Assembly (NCBI GenBank): GCA_963719875.1
Contig: CAVRDJ010000004.1
Location: 62,001 to 126,000 of the forward strand
Source of the DNA: Palsa-360 sp963719875
GTDB taxonomy: Bacteria > Acidobacteriota > Terriglobia > Acidiferrales > UBA7541
Reading direction: 5' to 3'
Length of the DNA stretch: 64,000 nt
Positions 1-7,616 of the stretch are shown here, piece after piece. A program made the position numbers and the translations under genes. The notes under the pieces were generated by a model that searched no databases, was not told the DNA's origin, and worked only from the letters and a program-made list of their open reading frames with translations. Numbering within the stretch: position 1 is the stretch's first letter; each line of letters opens with the position of its first letter.

Positions 1-390
1 CAGACCAAACACGTTTTCGTGAACGACCGGGGCAATCACCGCGTGCAGGTGTTCGACGAAAATGGAAAATACCTTTACGAATGGAGCATGGGGAAAGACC
101 CATCCGACGTCCACCTGCTTTACATCGGGGCCGACCGAACCTTGTGGGCCTATGACCGCGGCACGTCCAGGATGCTGAAGTACGATCTCGAGGGACATTT
201 CCTGTACTCCTGGGGTACCTGGGGAGATTTCCCCGGGGGCTTCTGGGGAGTGCACGGATTCAGCGTCGATCAGGACGGCAATTTCTACACGGCCGAGGTG
301 GACAATGGCCGCGCGCAAAAGTTCACGCCGCGTCCGGGGGCGAATCCCGCATACCTGGTCAGCAAGCCTGTATATTCGGCGTGGAAATAA
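1..390 (+). CDS. NHL-repeat beta-propeller protein, 5'-truncated
   Basis: The reading frame is open from the first base, so only the last 129 residues are present. Two NHL-type blades can be read: one with DRGNHRVQVFDENGKYL near the start and one with VDNGRAQKF near the end, with a weaker blade between them. NHL propellers of this type (peptidyl-hydroxyglycine lyase-like or six-bladed propeller proteins) are often secreted in Acidobacteriota, but the N-terminus that would show a signal peptide is outside the window. The exact role, binding or lyase, cannot be decided. Confidence 0.8.
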   Translation, partial: QTKHVFVNDRGNHRVQVFDENGKYLYEWSMGKDPSDVHLLYIGADRTLWAYDRGTSRMLKYDLEGHFLYSWGTWGDFPGGFWGVHGFSVDQDGNFYTAEVDNGRAQKFTPRPGANPAYLVSKPVYSAWK

Positions 391-457
391 GGCTCTCGTG
401 TTGGCGAAGTTTTTAGGCGTTCCGAAAGTTTTTTCTTTTTCTTGAATTTAAACCCCT

Positions 458-480
458 ACCCTTTGAGAACCACAAAGGGT
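458..480. other. Small hairpin between propeller gene and soxC
   Basis: ACCCTTTG pairs with CAAAGGGT around a 7-base loop, 68 bases after the upstream stop. No T-run follows on the plus strand, so it is at best a weak terminator. Confidence 0.35.
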
Positions 481-517
481 TGTGCACCCGTTCGGAAAAC
501 TTGGCGATATTTTAAAT

Positions 518-569
518 GGAAGCTTGAGGCCGCCTCGATGTCACGTTAAGCTTTCTTCCACATCGAGGC
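518..569 (+). promoter_or_regulatory. Structured leader upstream of soxC
   Basis: GCCTCGATGT (532-541) pairs perfectly with ACATCGAGGC (560-569) around an 18-base loop. A second pairing, GGAAGCTT (518-525) with the imperfect complement ending in CTTCC (548-559), crosses the first one, so the two could form a pseudoknot or exclude each other. The structure ends 44 bases before the soxC start and would lie in its 5' leader. A regulatory role is inferred; it matches no riboswitch class known to me. Confidence 0.4.
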
Positions 570-613
570 TGTTTCATTTTGGATCGATGCAAGAGTGGAG
601 ATGGGGGGAAGTC

Positions 614-1909
614 ATGGGCAATCTCGAAAAAATGGAATCCGAAAAGTTGCGGCAAGAAACTGTCGCCGGAAACGGCTTGATCGACCGGCGCACAATTTTG
701 CGGAGCGCGCTGTTCTCCGCTGGGATCGCTGCGGCGGGGGTTGGCGCTGCGCAGGCCGACGATGGCGTTGGCGCGGACGCTCCGGAATGGATGAAGACGC
801 CTGGTCGGCCGTTTTCAGCCTATGGAACACCTTCGAAGTGGCAAGAAAAAGTGCAGCGTATTTTCACGCTCGGACCGGGGCGCGCAGGAACGGGTGTGTC
901 GCGCACGCCGCTTCAACTGCTGGAAGGTACCATCACGCCGAGCGGATTGCACTTCGAGCGGCATCATAACGGCGTCCCCGACATCGACCCCGCGCGACAC
1001 GAATTGTTCATTCACGGAATGGTGAAGCGGCCGCTGGCCTTTTCACTCGACGCGCTCATGCGCTATCCGATGGAAACGCACATCCACTTCATTGAGTGCG
1101 CCGGCAACAGCGGAGCATTTAGTTCGGCGCAGCCCCTGCAAATCACCGCTGGCGAATTGAATGGCCTCATTTCCTGTTCGGAATGGACCGGGGTGCGGCT
1201 TTCGACTCTGCTTGCGGAAGCCGGCGTGACAACTGGAGCGAAGTGGGTGATCGCGGAAGGCGCTGACGCGGCGGCCATGAGCAGGAGCATCCCTCTCGAA
1301 AAATGCATGGACGACGCGATGGTTGCTCTTTACCAAAACGGAGAAGCGATTCGCCCGGAACAGGGTTTTCCGATGCGACTGCTGCTGCCCGGCTTCGAAG
1401 GCAACATGAATGTGAAGTGGCTGCGCCGATTGAACCTCACCGACGAGCCGGTGGATGCCAGGGATGAGACTTCGCACTATACGGAATTGATGCCCGGCGG
1501 AAAGGCGCGTCAATTCATGTTTCTCCAGGACGCGAAATCCGCGATCCTCAAGCCGTCCTTTGGAATGACCATGAAAGGGGCTGGATTGTACGAAGTCTCC
1601 GGACTCGCTTGGTCGGGAGCGGGCCGGATTTCGAAAGTGGAAGTCTCCGCGGATGGCGGCAAGACTTGGGCGCTCGCAGCGTTGAACGGGCCGGTATTGC
1701 CAAAGGCTTTGACCCGATTCCGCTTACCATGGAAGTGGGAAGGGCAGCTTTCCACGCTGATGAGCCGGGCCACGGACGAGGCGGGAGGCACGCAGCCAAC
1801 CCGGGCCAGCTGGATCGCTCAATATGCGCCGGGACAGGGGTATCACTTCAACGGGATTCAAAGCTGGAGCGTTGAGGTCGATGGGACGGTGAAGAATGTC
1901 TACGCTTAG
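614..1909 (+). CDS. soxC: Tat-exported sulfite dehydrogenase, molybdopterin subunit (SoxC-like)
   Basis: A 431-residue protein of the sulfite oxidase family, expected to oxidise sulfite (or a Sox-bound sulfur intermediate) in the periplasm and pass electrons to the cytochrome encoded next. The N-terminus has a twin-arginine signal (DRRTILRSALF) and a hydrophobic stretch ending near AQADD. The sulfite-oxidase fold follows, with the Mo-ligating cysteine at about residue 162 in HFIECAGNSG and a C-terminal dimerisation domain containing KVEVSADGGKTW. The ATG at 614 is preferred over the in-frame start at 482 because GGGGGGAA lies just upstream and the Tat motif then sits near the N-terminus. It overlaps the cytochrome gene by 14 bases. 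Other sulfite oxidase-type enzymes (SorA-like) are possible. Confidence 0.85.
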   Translation: MGNLEKMESEKLRQETVAGNGLIDRRTILRSALFSAGIAAAGVGAAQADDGVGADAPEWMKTPGRPFSAYGTPSKWQEKVQRIFTLGPGRAGTGVSRTPLQLLEGTITPSGLHFERHHNGVPDIDPARHELFIHGMVKRPLAFSLDALMRYPMETHIHFIECAGNSGAFSSAQPLQITAGELNGLISCSEWTGVRLSTLLAEAGVTTGAKWVIAEGADAAAMSRSIPLEKCMDDAMVALYQNGEAIRPEQGFPMRLLLPGFEGNMNVKWLRRLNLTDEPVDARDETSHYTELMPGGKARQFMFLQDAKSAILKPSFGMTMKGAGLYEVSGLAWSGAGRISKVEVSADGGKTWALAALNGPVLPKALTRFRLPWKWEGQLSTLMSRATDEAGGTQPTRASWIAQYAPGQGYHFNGIQSWSVEVDGTVKNVYA

Positions 1910-2432
1910 ATTTGCTTATCTCTGCCCCCTGGTAGCCTTTTGCCTGATGCCATCCGTTTGTAGTGCGCAGGGACCCAATCTTGGACGCCCACTCACTCCC
2001 GAAGAGATTCGAAAGATTGATATAACAATAGTGCCCGATGGAAGGGGATTGCCTCCAGGCAGCGGGTCGGTTTCGGCGGGCGCAGCGGTTTATGCCAAAT
2101 CCTGCCAATCCTGCCATGGAGCGCAGGGAGCGGGGAAGCCGCAGGATCAACTCACTGGAGGAGTTGGATCACTCGCATCCGGAAAGCCAATCAAGACAGC
2201 GGTGAGTTATTGGCCGGCCGCCACTACGCTGTTCGATTATATTCGGCGGGCTATGCCCATCACATCGCCGCAGTCGTTAACGAATGACGAAGTCTACGCG
2301 GTGACGGCTTACATCCTGTCTATCGACGGAATTGTTCCTTCGGATGCAATGCTCGATGCCAAGTCTCTGCCGCGCGTCAAAATGCCGAACAAGGATGGAT
2401 TTATTAGTTGGTGGCCCAAGCCGCCGCGCTGA
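1896..2432 (+). CDS. Mono-heme cytochrome c, SoxD/SorB-like electron acceptor
   Basis: A 178-residue secreted c-type cytochrome: hydrophobic signal peptide ending near CSAQG, heme motif C70-QS-C73-H74, and a probable distal methionine in RRAMPITSPQ. The gene starts inside the 3' end of soxC, so the two are translationally coupled and the product is very likely the electron acceptor of the sulfite dehydrogenase. Classical SoxD has two heme domains; this one has a single heme and resembles the SorB-type arrangement. A palindromic repeat follows the stop codon. Confidence 0.85.
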   Translation: MSTLRFAYLCPLVAFCLMPSVCSAQGPNLGRPLTPEEIRKIDITIVPDGRGLPPGSGSVSAGAAVYAKSCQSCHGAQGAGKPQDQLTGGVGSLASGKPIKTAVSYWPAATTLFDYIRRAMPITSPQSLTNDEVYAVTAYILSIDGIVPSDAMLDAKSLPRVKMPNKDGFISWWPKPPR

Positions 2433-2445
2433 GGTGGTGGTTTTC

Positions 2446-2517
2446 GTAGCGCAGGCTTCAGCCTGTGGGTTTTGGGCCTTGCAAGAACTAGACCCCGCAA
2501 GCTGAAGCGTGCGCTAC
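2446..2517. repeat. REPIN-like element, AGGCTTCAGCCT family
   Basis: Begins GTAGCGC followed by the palindrome AGGCTTCAGCCT, and ends with a diverged inverted copy closing in GCGCTAC. It fills the space between the convergent cytochrome and FMN-dehydrogenase genes. The right arm carries base changes (AAGCTGAAGCGT), so this copy is decaying. Confidence 0.8.
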
Positions 2518-2533
2518 TCGTGGCCAATGCGGA

Positions 2534-3772
2534 CTAGATTTTCCAGTCGTGCGATTCCACATATTCGCGGGTGATGTCGGCGACGGTCCGAGTACCGCAG
2601 TTTCCCATCACGAGTTTCAGTTCGCCCTGCATGATTTCAATCACGCGATCGACCCCGGGCTGGCCGAAGGCTCCCAAACCCCACAGGAAGGGACGTCCAA
2701 TCCCGACGGCTTTGGCGCCGAGCGCGAGGGCTTTGAATACATCCGTCCCGCGGCGAAAGCCGCCGTCGACGAACACGGGAATCTTGCCGCCAACTTCGGC
2801 GACCACTTCGGGCAAGGCCTCGATCGTCCCGCGCGAAGTTTCCGTGGAGCGGCCGCCGTGGTTCGATACGAGGATGCCGTCGACGCCGTGTTCGACGCAC
2901 AGACGCGCATCCTCGCGCGTGTCCATCCCCTTGATGAAGAGTTTTCCTTTCCAGGTTTTGCGGAGGCGGTCGAGGAAGGCCCAGTCCATGGAAGGATTCT
3001 GAGTCTTCACCCCAGTCAGGTCGATCCCGTCGTACATCGGCCGTTCTTTGACTGTAGGCCCTGCGGGAGTTTCGTGGCAATTTAGGCACAGGTGCAAGTC
3101 CTTGCCGCGAGTGCGAAGGTAGGTCTCACTGAAGCGGCCCGTGGTGTTATCAACCGTGAGGGCAATGACCGGGCACCCCGCGGCTTCCACGCGCCGCAGA
3201 AGTTTCTCGTTCGCATCCCATGAGGTCGTTGCGTAGAGTTGATACCAGACCGGCTGGCCGCGTTCTTTATTCACCTCTTCGAGGGGCGTCGAAGTTGCCG
3301 TGGAAAGAAACTGCAAAGTTCCACGCGCTTTTGCGGCTCGCGCCACGGACAATTCGCCATCGGCAAAGAAAGATTTTTCACCGCCGGTCGGGCACAGGAA
3401 AATCGGGCTGTCGTACGTCGTGCCGAACAAATCGACGTGCATGTCCACTTTGGTGGCGTCGCGCAACCGGCGCGGACGCAGCTCGATGTGCTTGAAACCG
3501 TCGCGATTCGCGCGGAGCGTGGCGTCGTCGTCGACGCCGCTGGCCATGTACGCCCAGTGGGCCTGAAGAACTTTGCGGTGCGCGGCCTCCTCGAAATCAA
3601 AAACGTCGAGGGCGCCGGCCGGGCTGGTGATGACGTCGGAGGTTTCCTGCATGCTCTGGGCGAGGCCGCTTTGCTCGAAGAAGGCGGCGACTCCGCCGAG
3701 CGCCGCTACGTAGGGGCTGGCGGCCAGAAATTTAATGAATTCACGGCGGGCGGTAAGTGTGGATTGGCTCAC
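2534..3772 (-). CDS. Tat-exported FMN-dependent alpha-hydroxy-acid (lactate) dehydrogenase
   Basis: A 412-residue TIM-barrel flavoprotein of the L-lactate dehydrogenase/glycolate oxidase family. Visible family motifs are WYQLYATT, ALTVDN, the FMN-binding lysine region LFIKGM, the catalytic histidine in SNHGGR, and VFVDGGFRRGTDVFKALALGA. The N-terminus carries a Tat-like signal (TARREFIKFLAASP), so it should act outside the cytoplasm. The GTG at 3772 is chosen because the longer open frame would run into the divergent amidohydrolase gene and lacks conserved sequence. Oddly, an insertion before the FMN lysine contains LCLNCH, a CxxCH heme c motif. Lactate is the likely substrate class, but the precise acid is unknown. 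Confidence 0.85.
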   Translation of the reverse strand: MSQSTLTARREFIKFLAASPYVAALGGVAAFFEQSGLAQSMQETSDVITSPAGALDVFDFEEAAHRKVLQAHWAYMASGVDDDATLRANRDGFKHIELRPRRLRDATKVDMHVDLFGTTYDSPIFLCPTGGEKSFFADGELSVARAAKARGTLQFLSTATSTPLEEVNKERGQPVWYQLYATTSWDANEKLLRRVEAAGCPVIALTVDNTTGRFSETYLRTRGKDLHLCLNCHETPAGPTVKERPMYDGIDLTGVKTQNPSMDWAFLDRLRKTWKGKLFIKGMDTREDARLCVEHGVDGILVSNHGGRSTETSRGTIEALPEVVAEVGGKIPVFVDGGFRRGTDVFKALALGAKAVGIGRPFLWGLGAFGQPGVDRVIEIMQGELKLVMGNCGTRTVADITREYVESHDWKI

Positions 3773-3968
3773 AATGGTTGCCGATTGTAACGCTTTCAGT
3801 TCTTGCTGAACAGATGCAACTTCTCCACGAAGCTCAACGCAGACACTTCCGCAGATCTCAAACCGGAAACAATAAGGGCGTTCCCTCCGGGCGGCCTCGG
3901 GTGTATAAGTAGGCCCATCCGGAAGGACCAATCGGAAATCGAAGTCAGCGAAAGATTGAGAATCAACC

Positions 3969-5114
3969 ATGCCGACGCGCAGAGAATTTCTAAAGGGTGT
4001 GTCCAGCACAGCGGCGGGAATATTGTTCTCTAGTTGCTGCTGGACGGAAACTTCATTTGGTTTTGCGCTGAACCCGCGGCAATCCGCGCCGCAGCCTGTC
4101 GCCAAACGCAAACCGCGCGAGGTCGTCCTCGGCGGCCAGCGTGTGAAGGTCGTTGACGTTCACGCTCACGTTCGTGTGCCCGAAGCCTGGGATCTCGTCA
4201 AGGATCGCATTGGGCGCGAGGGCCGGGCAGGTGACGTGCAGCTGGCGAATCCTGCCAATACGGCCAACATTCAGAATGACGTCGAAAAGCATCTCGCGGA
4301 TTTGGATGAAATGGGAATTGATGTGCAGGCCGTGTCGATCAATCCTTTTTGGTATTGGGCGGATGAGGATCTGGCGCGCAAACTCATTCAGCTTCAAAAT
4401 GAGAAGATTGCGGAACTGTGCGCCGGACATCCGAAACGCTTCGCCGGCCTGGGCAGCGTGGCCCTGCAGCATCCGTCGCTCGCCGTCGAGCAAATGGAAG
4501 ACGGCGTGAAGAAGCTGGGGATGCGAGGCTTCGCCATCGGCGGCAGCGTAAATGGAGACGACCTTTCCGATCCGAAGTTTCACCCGTTTTGGGCCAAGGC
4601 CGAGGAGTTGGAGACGCTGATTTTTATCCATCCGCAAGCCACAGGGACGCCGATCGACGAAAAAAGGCTGAAGGGAAATGGATTTCTCGACAATGTCGTC
4701 GGACACCCACTGGAAACGACCCTGGCACTCACGCATTTAATTCAAGACGGAACGCTGGACCTTTTCCCGAAACTGAAAATCTGCGCGGCGCACGGCGGGG
4801 GATACCTGCCTTCTTACTCTAGCCGGAACGATCAATGCCTGATTGCGTTCCCCAATCTTTGCAAACCTCTGAAGAAGCCTCCGACGGAGTATCTGAAGCA
4901 GCTGTATTACGATTCCGTGCTTTTTACGTCGGAGGACATGAGGCATTTAGTTGCCGTGGTAGGCGCAAGCCAAGTCGTTGTGGGGACCGACTATCCTACG
5001 CTGTGGAATCGCACTCCGGTGGATCGGATCCTCGCCGTACCTGGATTGAACGACGCGGAACGCATTTCGATTTTCGGCAACACCGCGGCGAAGCTGCTCA
5101 AGATAAGTGTCTGA
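3969..5114 (+). CDS. Tat-exported ACMSD-like amidohydrolase
   Basis: A 381-residue metal-dependent hydrolase of the amidohydrolase_2 / aminocarboxymuconate-semialdehyde decarboxylase family. It starts with a Tat motif (MPTRREFLKGVSS) and a cysteine-containing hydrophobic segment. Metal-ligand motifs include VDVHAHV (HxH), HPQATG, AAHGGGYLPSY and a late aspartate in VVGTDYP. These enzymes decarboxylate or hydrolyse aromatic ring-cleavage products and related acids, but usually in the cytoplasm. It is the first gene of a tightly spaced plus-strand run reaching 8950. A close paralogue lies at 53022-54149. Confidence 0.85.
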   Translation: MPTRREFLKGVSSTAAGILFSSCCWTETSFGFALNPRQSAPQPVAKRKPREVVLGGQRVKVVDVHAHVRVPEAWDLVKDRIGREGRAGDVQLANPANTANIQNDVEKHLADLDEMGIDVQAVSINPFWYWADEDLARKLIQLQNEKIAELCAGHPKRFAGLGSVALQHPSLAVEQMEDGVKKLGMRGFAIGGSVNGDDLSDPKFHPFWAKAEELETLIFIHPQATGTPIDEKRLKGNGFLDNVVGHPLETTLALTHLIQDGTLDLFPKLKICAAHGGGYLPSYSSRNDQCLIAFPNLCKPLKKPPTEYLKQLYYDSVLFTSEDMRHLVAVVGASQVVVGTDYPTLWNRTPVDRILAVPGLNDAERISIFGNTAAKLLKISV

Positions 5115-5138
5115 ACCAGCCAAGGTTAAGGAGAGGCC

Positions 5139-6032
5139 ATGAAAAGCAAGGACGGTGAAACAAGCGCGAAGCGTCGCGATTTTTTGAAGATTGCCGGTGG
5201 CGCGGCAGTCGCGTTCGCCGCAGGGAAAGACACGTTCGCTCAGAGCGCAAGTTCCAAGCCTGCGCCGCAGAAGGAGCGTGCGCGGAGCGCGCCGCCGGAT
5301 CGGGGAATGTGGATCACGTGGTACGACTTGCCGATGGAAGGCCGCGACGCCTATTTTTCCTGGCTGCACGGGACGTATCTCCCCGGCCTCTTGAAGCGCC
5401 CCGGCTATTTGTGGGCGGCACACTATGCGTCGCAGGATCTCGAAGGTGGCGCCGAAAACTCCAAGCGCTACAAACATGTCGACGATCCCAGAGTCGGAAG
5501 GGGGTATCACTACATGCTGCTGATTGCGGCGACGGACGCGAGCGTGTTCGGTGACCCGGTTCCGAGCCTGATCAACGGGGCGTTGCCGGAGGAGGGGAAG
5601 AAGATGCTCGCCATGCGAACCGGCGAGCGCACCAATCTTTTTACCGAGGCTTGCAGACGCGAGGGCCGCGCGCTCGCTGCTTACAGGGAAGGGATGACGG
5701 GCGCGCCGTGCATTCAAGTGGGCAGCTTCGATTGCGAATTGGAATACGAAGAGCAGATGCACGCCGGGTATGTTCTGCAGCGCATGCCGAAAATGTGCGC
5801 AACCCCATCGTGCGTCAGGACGCGGAAGTTGAATTCCGTCGCCGGATGGGCCAAGCACGGGATTATTTACGAATTCGCTTCCAAGGAAGGCTTTGATCGG
5901 GACTACGGGCCCGCCGTTGCGAATTCGCCGTTAGGTTTGAACGGATACTCCGTGGTCCCAAATCTGGTTCACGCGCCCAACGGGCCCAACAGCGCGCTCA
6001 GAATATGGCCGCCAGTGCCGAAGGCGGGGTAG
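5139..6032 (+). CDS. Tat-exported protein of unknown function, probable dimeric alpha/beta-barrel
   Basis: A 297-residue protein with a clear Tat signal (KRRDFLKIAGGAAVAFAAG). Two segments have the look of ferredoxin-like dimeric alpha/beta-barrel (EthD/NIPSNAP-like) domains: residues about 50-130 (MWITWYDLP, TYLPGLLKRPGY) and about 230-270 (GWAKHGIIYEF). No catalytic motif is recognised. It lies 24 bases after the amidohydrolase and has a good AAGGAG ribosome site, so the two are probably co-transcribed. Its stop codon TAG is part of the GTAG foot of the repeat that follows. Confidence 0.75.
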   Translation: MKSKDGETSAKRRDFLKIAGGAAVAFAAGKDTFAQSASSKPAPQKERARSAPPDRGMWITWYDLPMEGRDAYFSWLHGTYLPGLLKRPGYLWAAHYASQDLEGGAENSKRYKHVDDPRVGRGYHYMLLIAATDASVFGDPVPSLINGALPEEGKKMLAMRTGERTNLFTEACRREGRALAAYREGMTGAPCIQVGSFDCELEYEEQMHAGYVLQRMPKMCATPSCVRTRKLNSVAGWAKHGIIYEFASKEGFDRDYGPAVANSPLGLNGYSVVPNLVHAPNGPNSALRIWPPVPKAG

Positions 6033-6132
6033 CACAGCCACTCTTGGCTGTGCGATTTTGTAAGCTGCACGCGCAGAGTACCCGACCCTAAGGCGATTGC
6101 AAACCCCGCACAGCCAAGAGTGGCTGTGCTAC
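6029..6132. repeat. REPIN-like element, GCACAGCCA(N)TGGCTGTGC family
   Basis: A GTAGCACAGCCACTCTTGGC arm (6029 on) and its almost perfect inverted copy ending in GCTGTGCTAC near 6132 flank a spacer of about 50 bases. Bases 6030-6032 of the foot are the stop codon of the preceding gene. A half copy of the same family lies at 52964-52995. Confidence 0.85.
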
Positions 6133-6195
6133 CAAAACCTGCTCGGAATCGGCTGTTTCAGCAACCAGCTAGCGCGATAAAAAAGGACGGATTCA

Positions 6196-7107
6196 ATGAC
6201 CACGCTTTCCAGAAGAGAAATGCTCCTCACTCCCGTGGCGCTGGCGGCCACAAGCGCCCTGTCGGCCGCCTCGGGCGAGAAGAAGATGACGCTCGCCATG
6301 CACCAGAACACGTCGAACGGGGCAGGCTACCGCAAATCGCTGGAGGGGTGGGCTCGCGCGGGGATCAAAGATGTTGAGATCACGAATATTCTGCTGGACG
6401 AATTTCTGAAAACCGACGACTTGGCCGCCGCCCGCCGGGTGATCACCGACCTGGGACTGAACCTCGTTCATGCCGCGACTGGCGTGACAGAAATTTGGGA
6501 ACCGAATCCCAATCGCGCCGCCGCGCTCGAAAATCTCAAGAAACGATGCGAGATGTACGCCAACATGGGGCTGAATCGCGTGTACGCCGCCACCGCTACC
6601 AGCAAGAAAGTCACGGAGGATGACTATAAAGCGGGCGCGGACAACATGCATGATGCAGGAGAAGTTGCCAAGCAGTTCAACATGTCGCTCCGGATCGAAT
6701 TCCTGCGCACTTCGACATTTATTTCCACGCTGCCGACAATTCTCAAGATGACGCGCGCCGCGGCGCATCCGAATATTGCGCCTATGTTGGACTGCTATCA
6801 TTTCTGGTCCGGCCTCAACAAGTTCGAGGATCTCGATCTGATCCGGCCAGGGGAAATTGGCCACGTACACTTTCAGGATGTGCCCGACATGCCGCGGGAG
6901 TTGTTGGATCTCTCCACGCGTATCATTCCCGGCGACGGAATCAGTCCGTTGACGCGAATTCTGGGCAAGCTTTCGGAAAAGGGATATGCAGGCCCGCTCT
7001 CAGTGGAACTCTTCCTGCCTAAATTCCAACAAGGCGATCCCTACGAAGTCGCGCGCGAAATTCGCACAAAATCCGAAGCCGTCATGCGTCAAGCTCACGT
7101 GATGTGA
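6196..7107 (+). CDS. Exported sugar-phosphate isomerase/epimerase-like TIM-barrel protein
   Basis: A 303-residue AP-endonuclease-2/xylose-isomerase-like TIM barrel. Typical features are the glutamate in GIKDVEIT, LRIEFLRT, the metal-site stretch MLDCYHFW, and IGHVHFQDVPD with the late acidic and histidine residues, ending with YAGPLSVELF. The N-terminus (LSRREMLLTPVALAATSAL) is a Tat-like signal, unusual for an isomerase but common for Acidobacteriota members of this family. Substrate unknown. A weak AAGGACGG ribosome site precedes the ATG. Confidence 0.8.
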   Translation: MTTLSRREMLLTPVALAATSALSAASGEKKMTLAMHQNTSNGAGYRKSLEGWARAGIKDVEITNILLDEFLKTDDLAAARRVITDLGLNLVHAATGVTEIWEPNPNRAAALENLKKRCEMYANMGLNRVYAATATSKKVTEDDYKAGADNMHDAGEVAKQFNMSLRIEFLRTSTFISTLPTILKMTRAAAHPNIAPMLDCYHFWSGLNKFEDLDLIRPGEIGHVHFQDVPDMPRELLDLSTRIIPGDGISPLTRILGKLSEKGYAGPLSVELFLPKFQQGDPYEVAREIRTKSEAVMRQAHVM

Positions 7108-7163
7108 AGTGCGGCGGTTCAGCCGCTCAAGATTAAGATCAGGCAGCCGGGGAGATCAATCAG

Positions 7164-7616
7164 ATGCGGATACCAAAGAAACGTCTCGCCGTTCTTCGCG
7201 AGCACATCAAGGCCGAGAGCACGCACAATATGGAAGAGCTCCTGGCGGGCATGACCGCCGATTGCTTCAACGATGTTTGCTGTGTGCCCAAGCCCTTCGT
7301 TGGGCCTAAAAGGGTGGCCGAGCGATACAGGAATCATTGGGCCGGGTTTCCGGATTTCAAGGTGCGGGTCAAGCGATTCCTTGCAGCCGATGACAACTGC
7401 ATCGTGACCGAGAACGAATGGAGCGGGACGCATCGGGGCGCGTTCCTCGGCCTTCAGCCAAGTGGAAAACATGTGCGCGTGCGGGCTCTGGTCGTGTGGC
7501 ACTTTCGAGGGAACAAGCTTTGGGGCGAAACAGTCTTTTTTGATTTAGGCTCGATCCAGAAACAGATCGGGGCAAAGGTCGTGGGAGCCGCACGCCGCCA
7601 GCCACGCTCGGATTGA
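7164..7616 (+). CDS. SnoaL-like (NTF2-fold) ester cyclase family protein
   Basis: A 150-residue NTF2-fold protein of the SnoaL-like polyketide cyclase group. The pattern AERYRNHWAGFPDFKVRVKRFLAADD followed by ENEWSGTHRGAFLGLQPSGK is characteristic; only the fold family is assigned. There is no signal peptide, so unlike its upstream neighbours it is cytoplasmic. Its stop codon overlaps the start of the MFS gene, so the two are coupled. Members of this family isomerise, hydrate or cyclise small molecules; the substrate here is unknown. Confidence 0.8.
   Translation: MRIPKKRLAVLREHIKAESTHNMEELLAGMTADCFNDVCCVPKPFVGPKRVAERYRNHWAGFPDFKVRVKRFLAADDNCIVTENEWSGTHRGAFLGLQPSGKHVRVRALVVWHFRGNKLWGETVFFDLGSIQKQIGAKVVGAARRQPRSD

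Noticed and set aside
3773..4111. N-terminal extension of the hydroxy-acid dehydrogenase
   Set aside because: It overlaps the divergent amidohydrolase and shows no conserved sequence; the Tat signal starts right after the GTG at 3772.
5780..5900. Possible frameshift in the protein at 5139-6032
   Set aside because: An alternative frame looked plausible near MPKM, but the original frame continues with structured sequence (GWAKHGIIYEF), so no break is needed.
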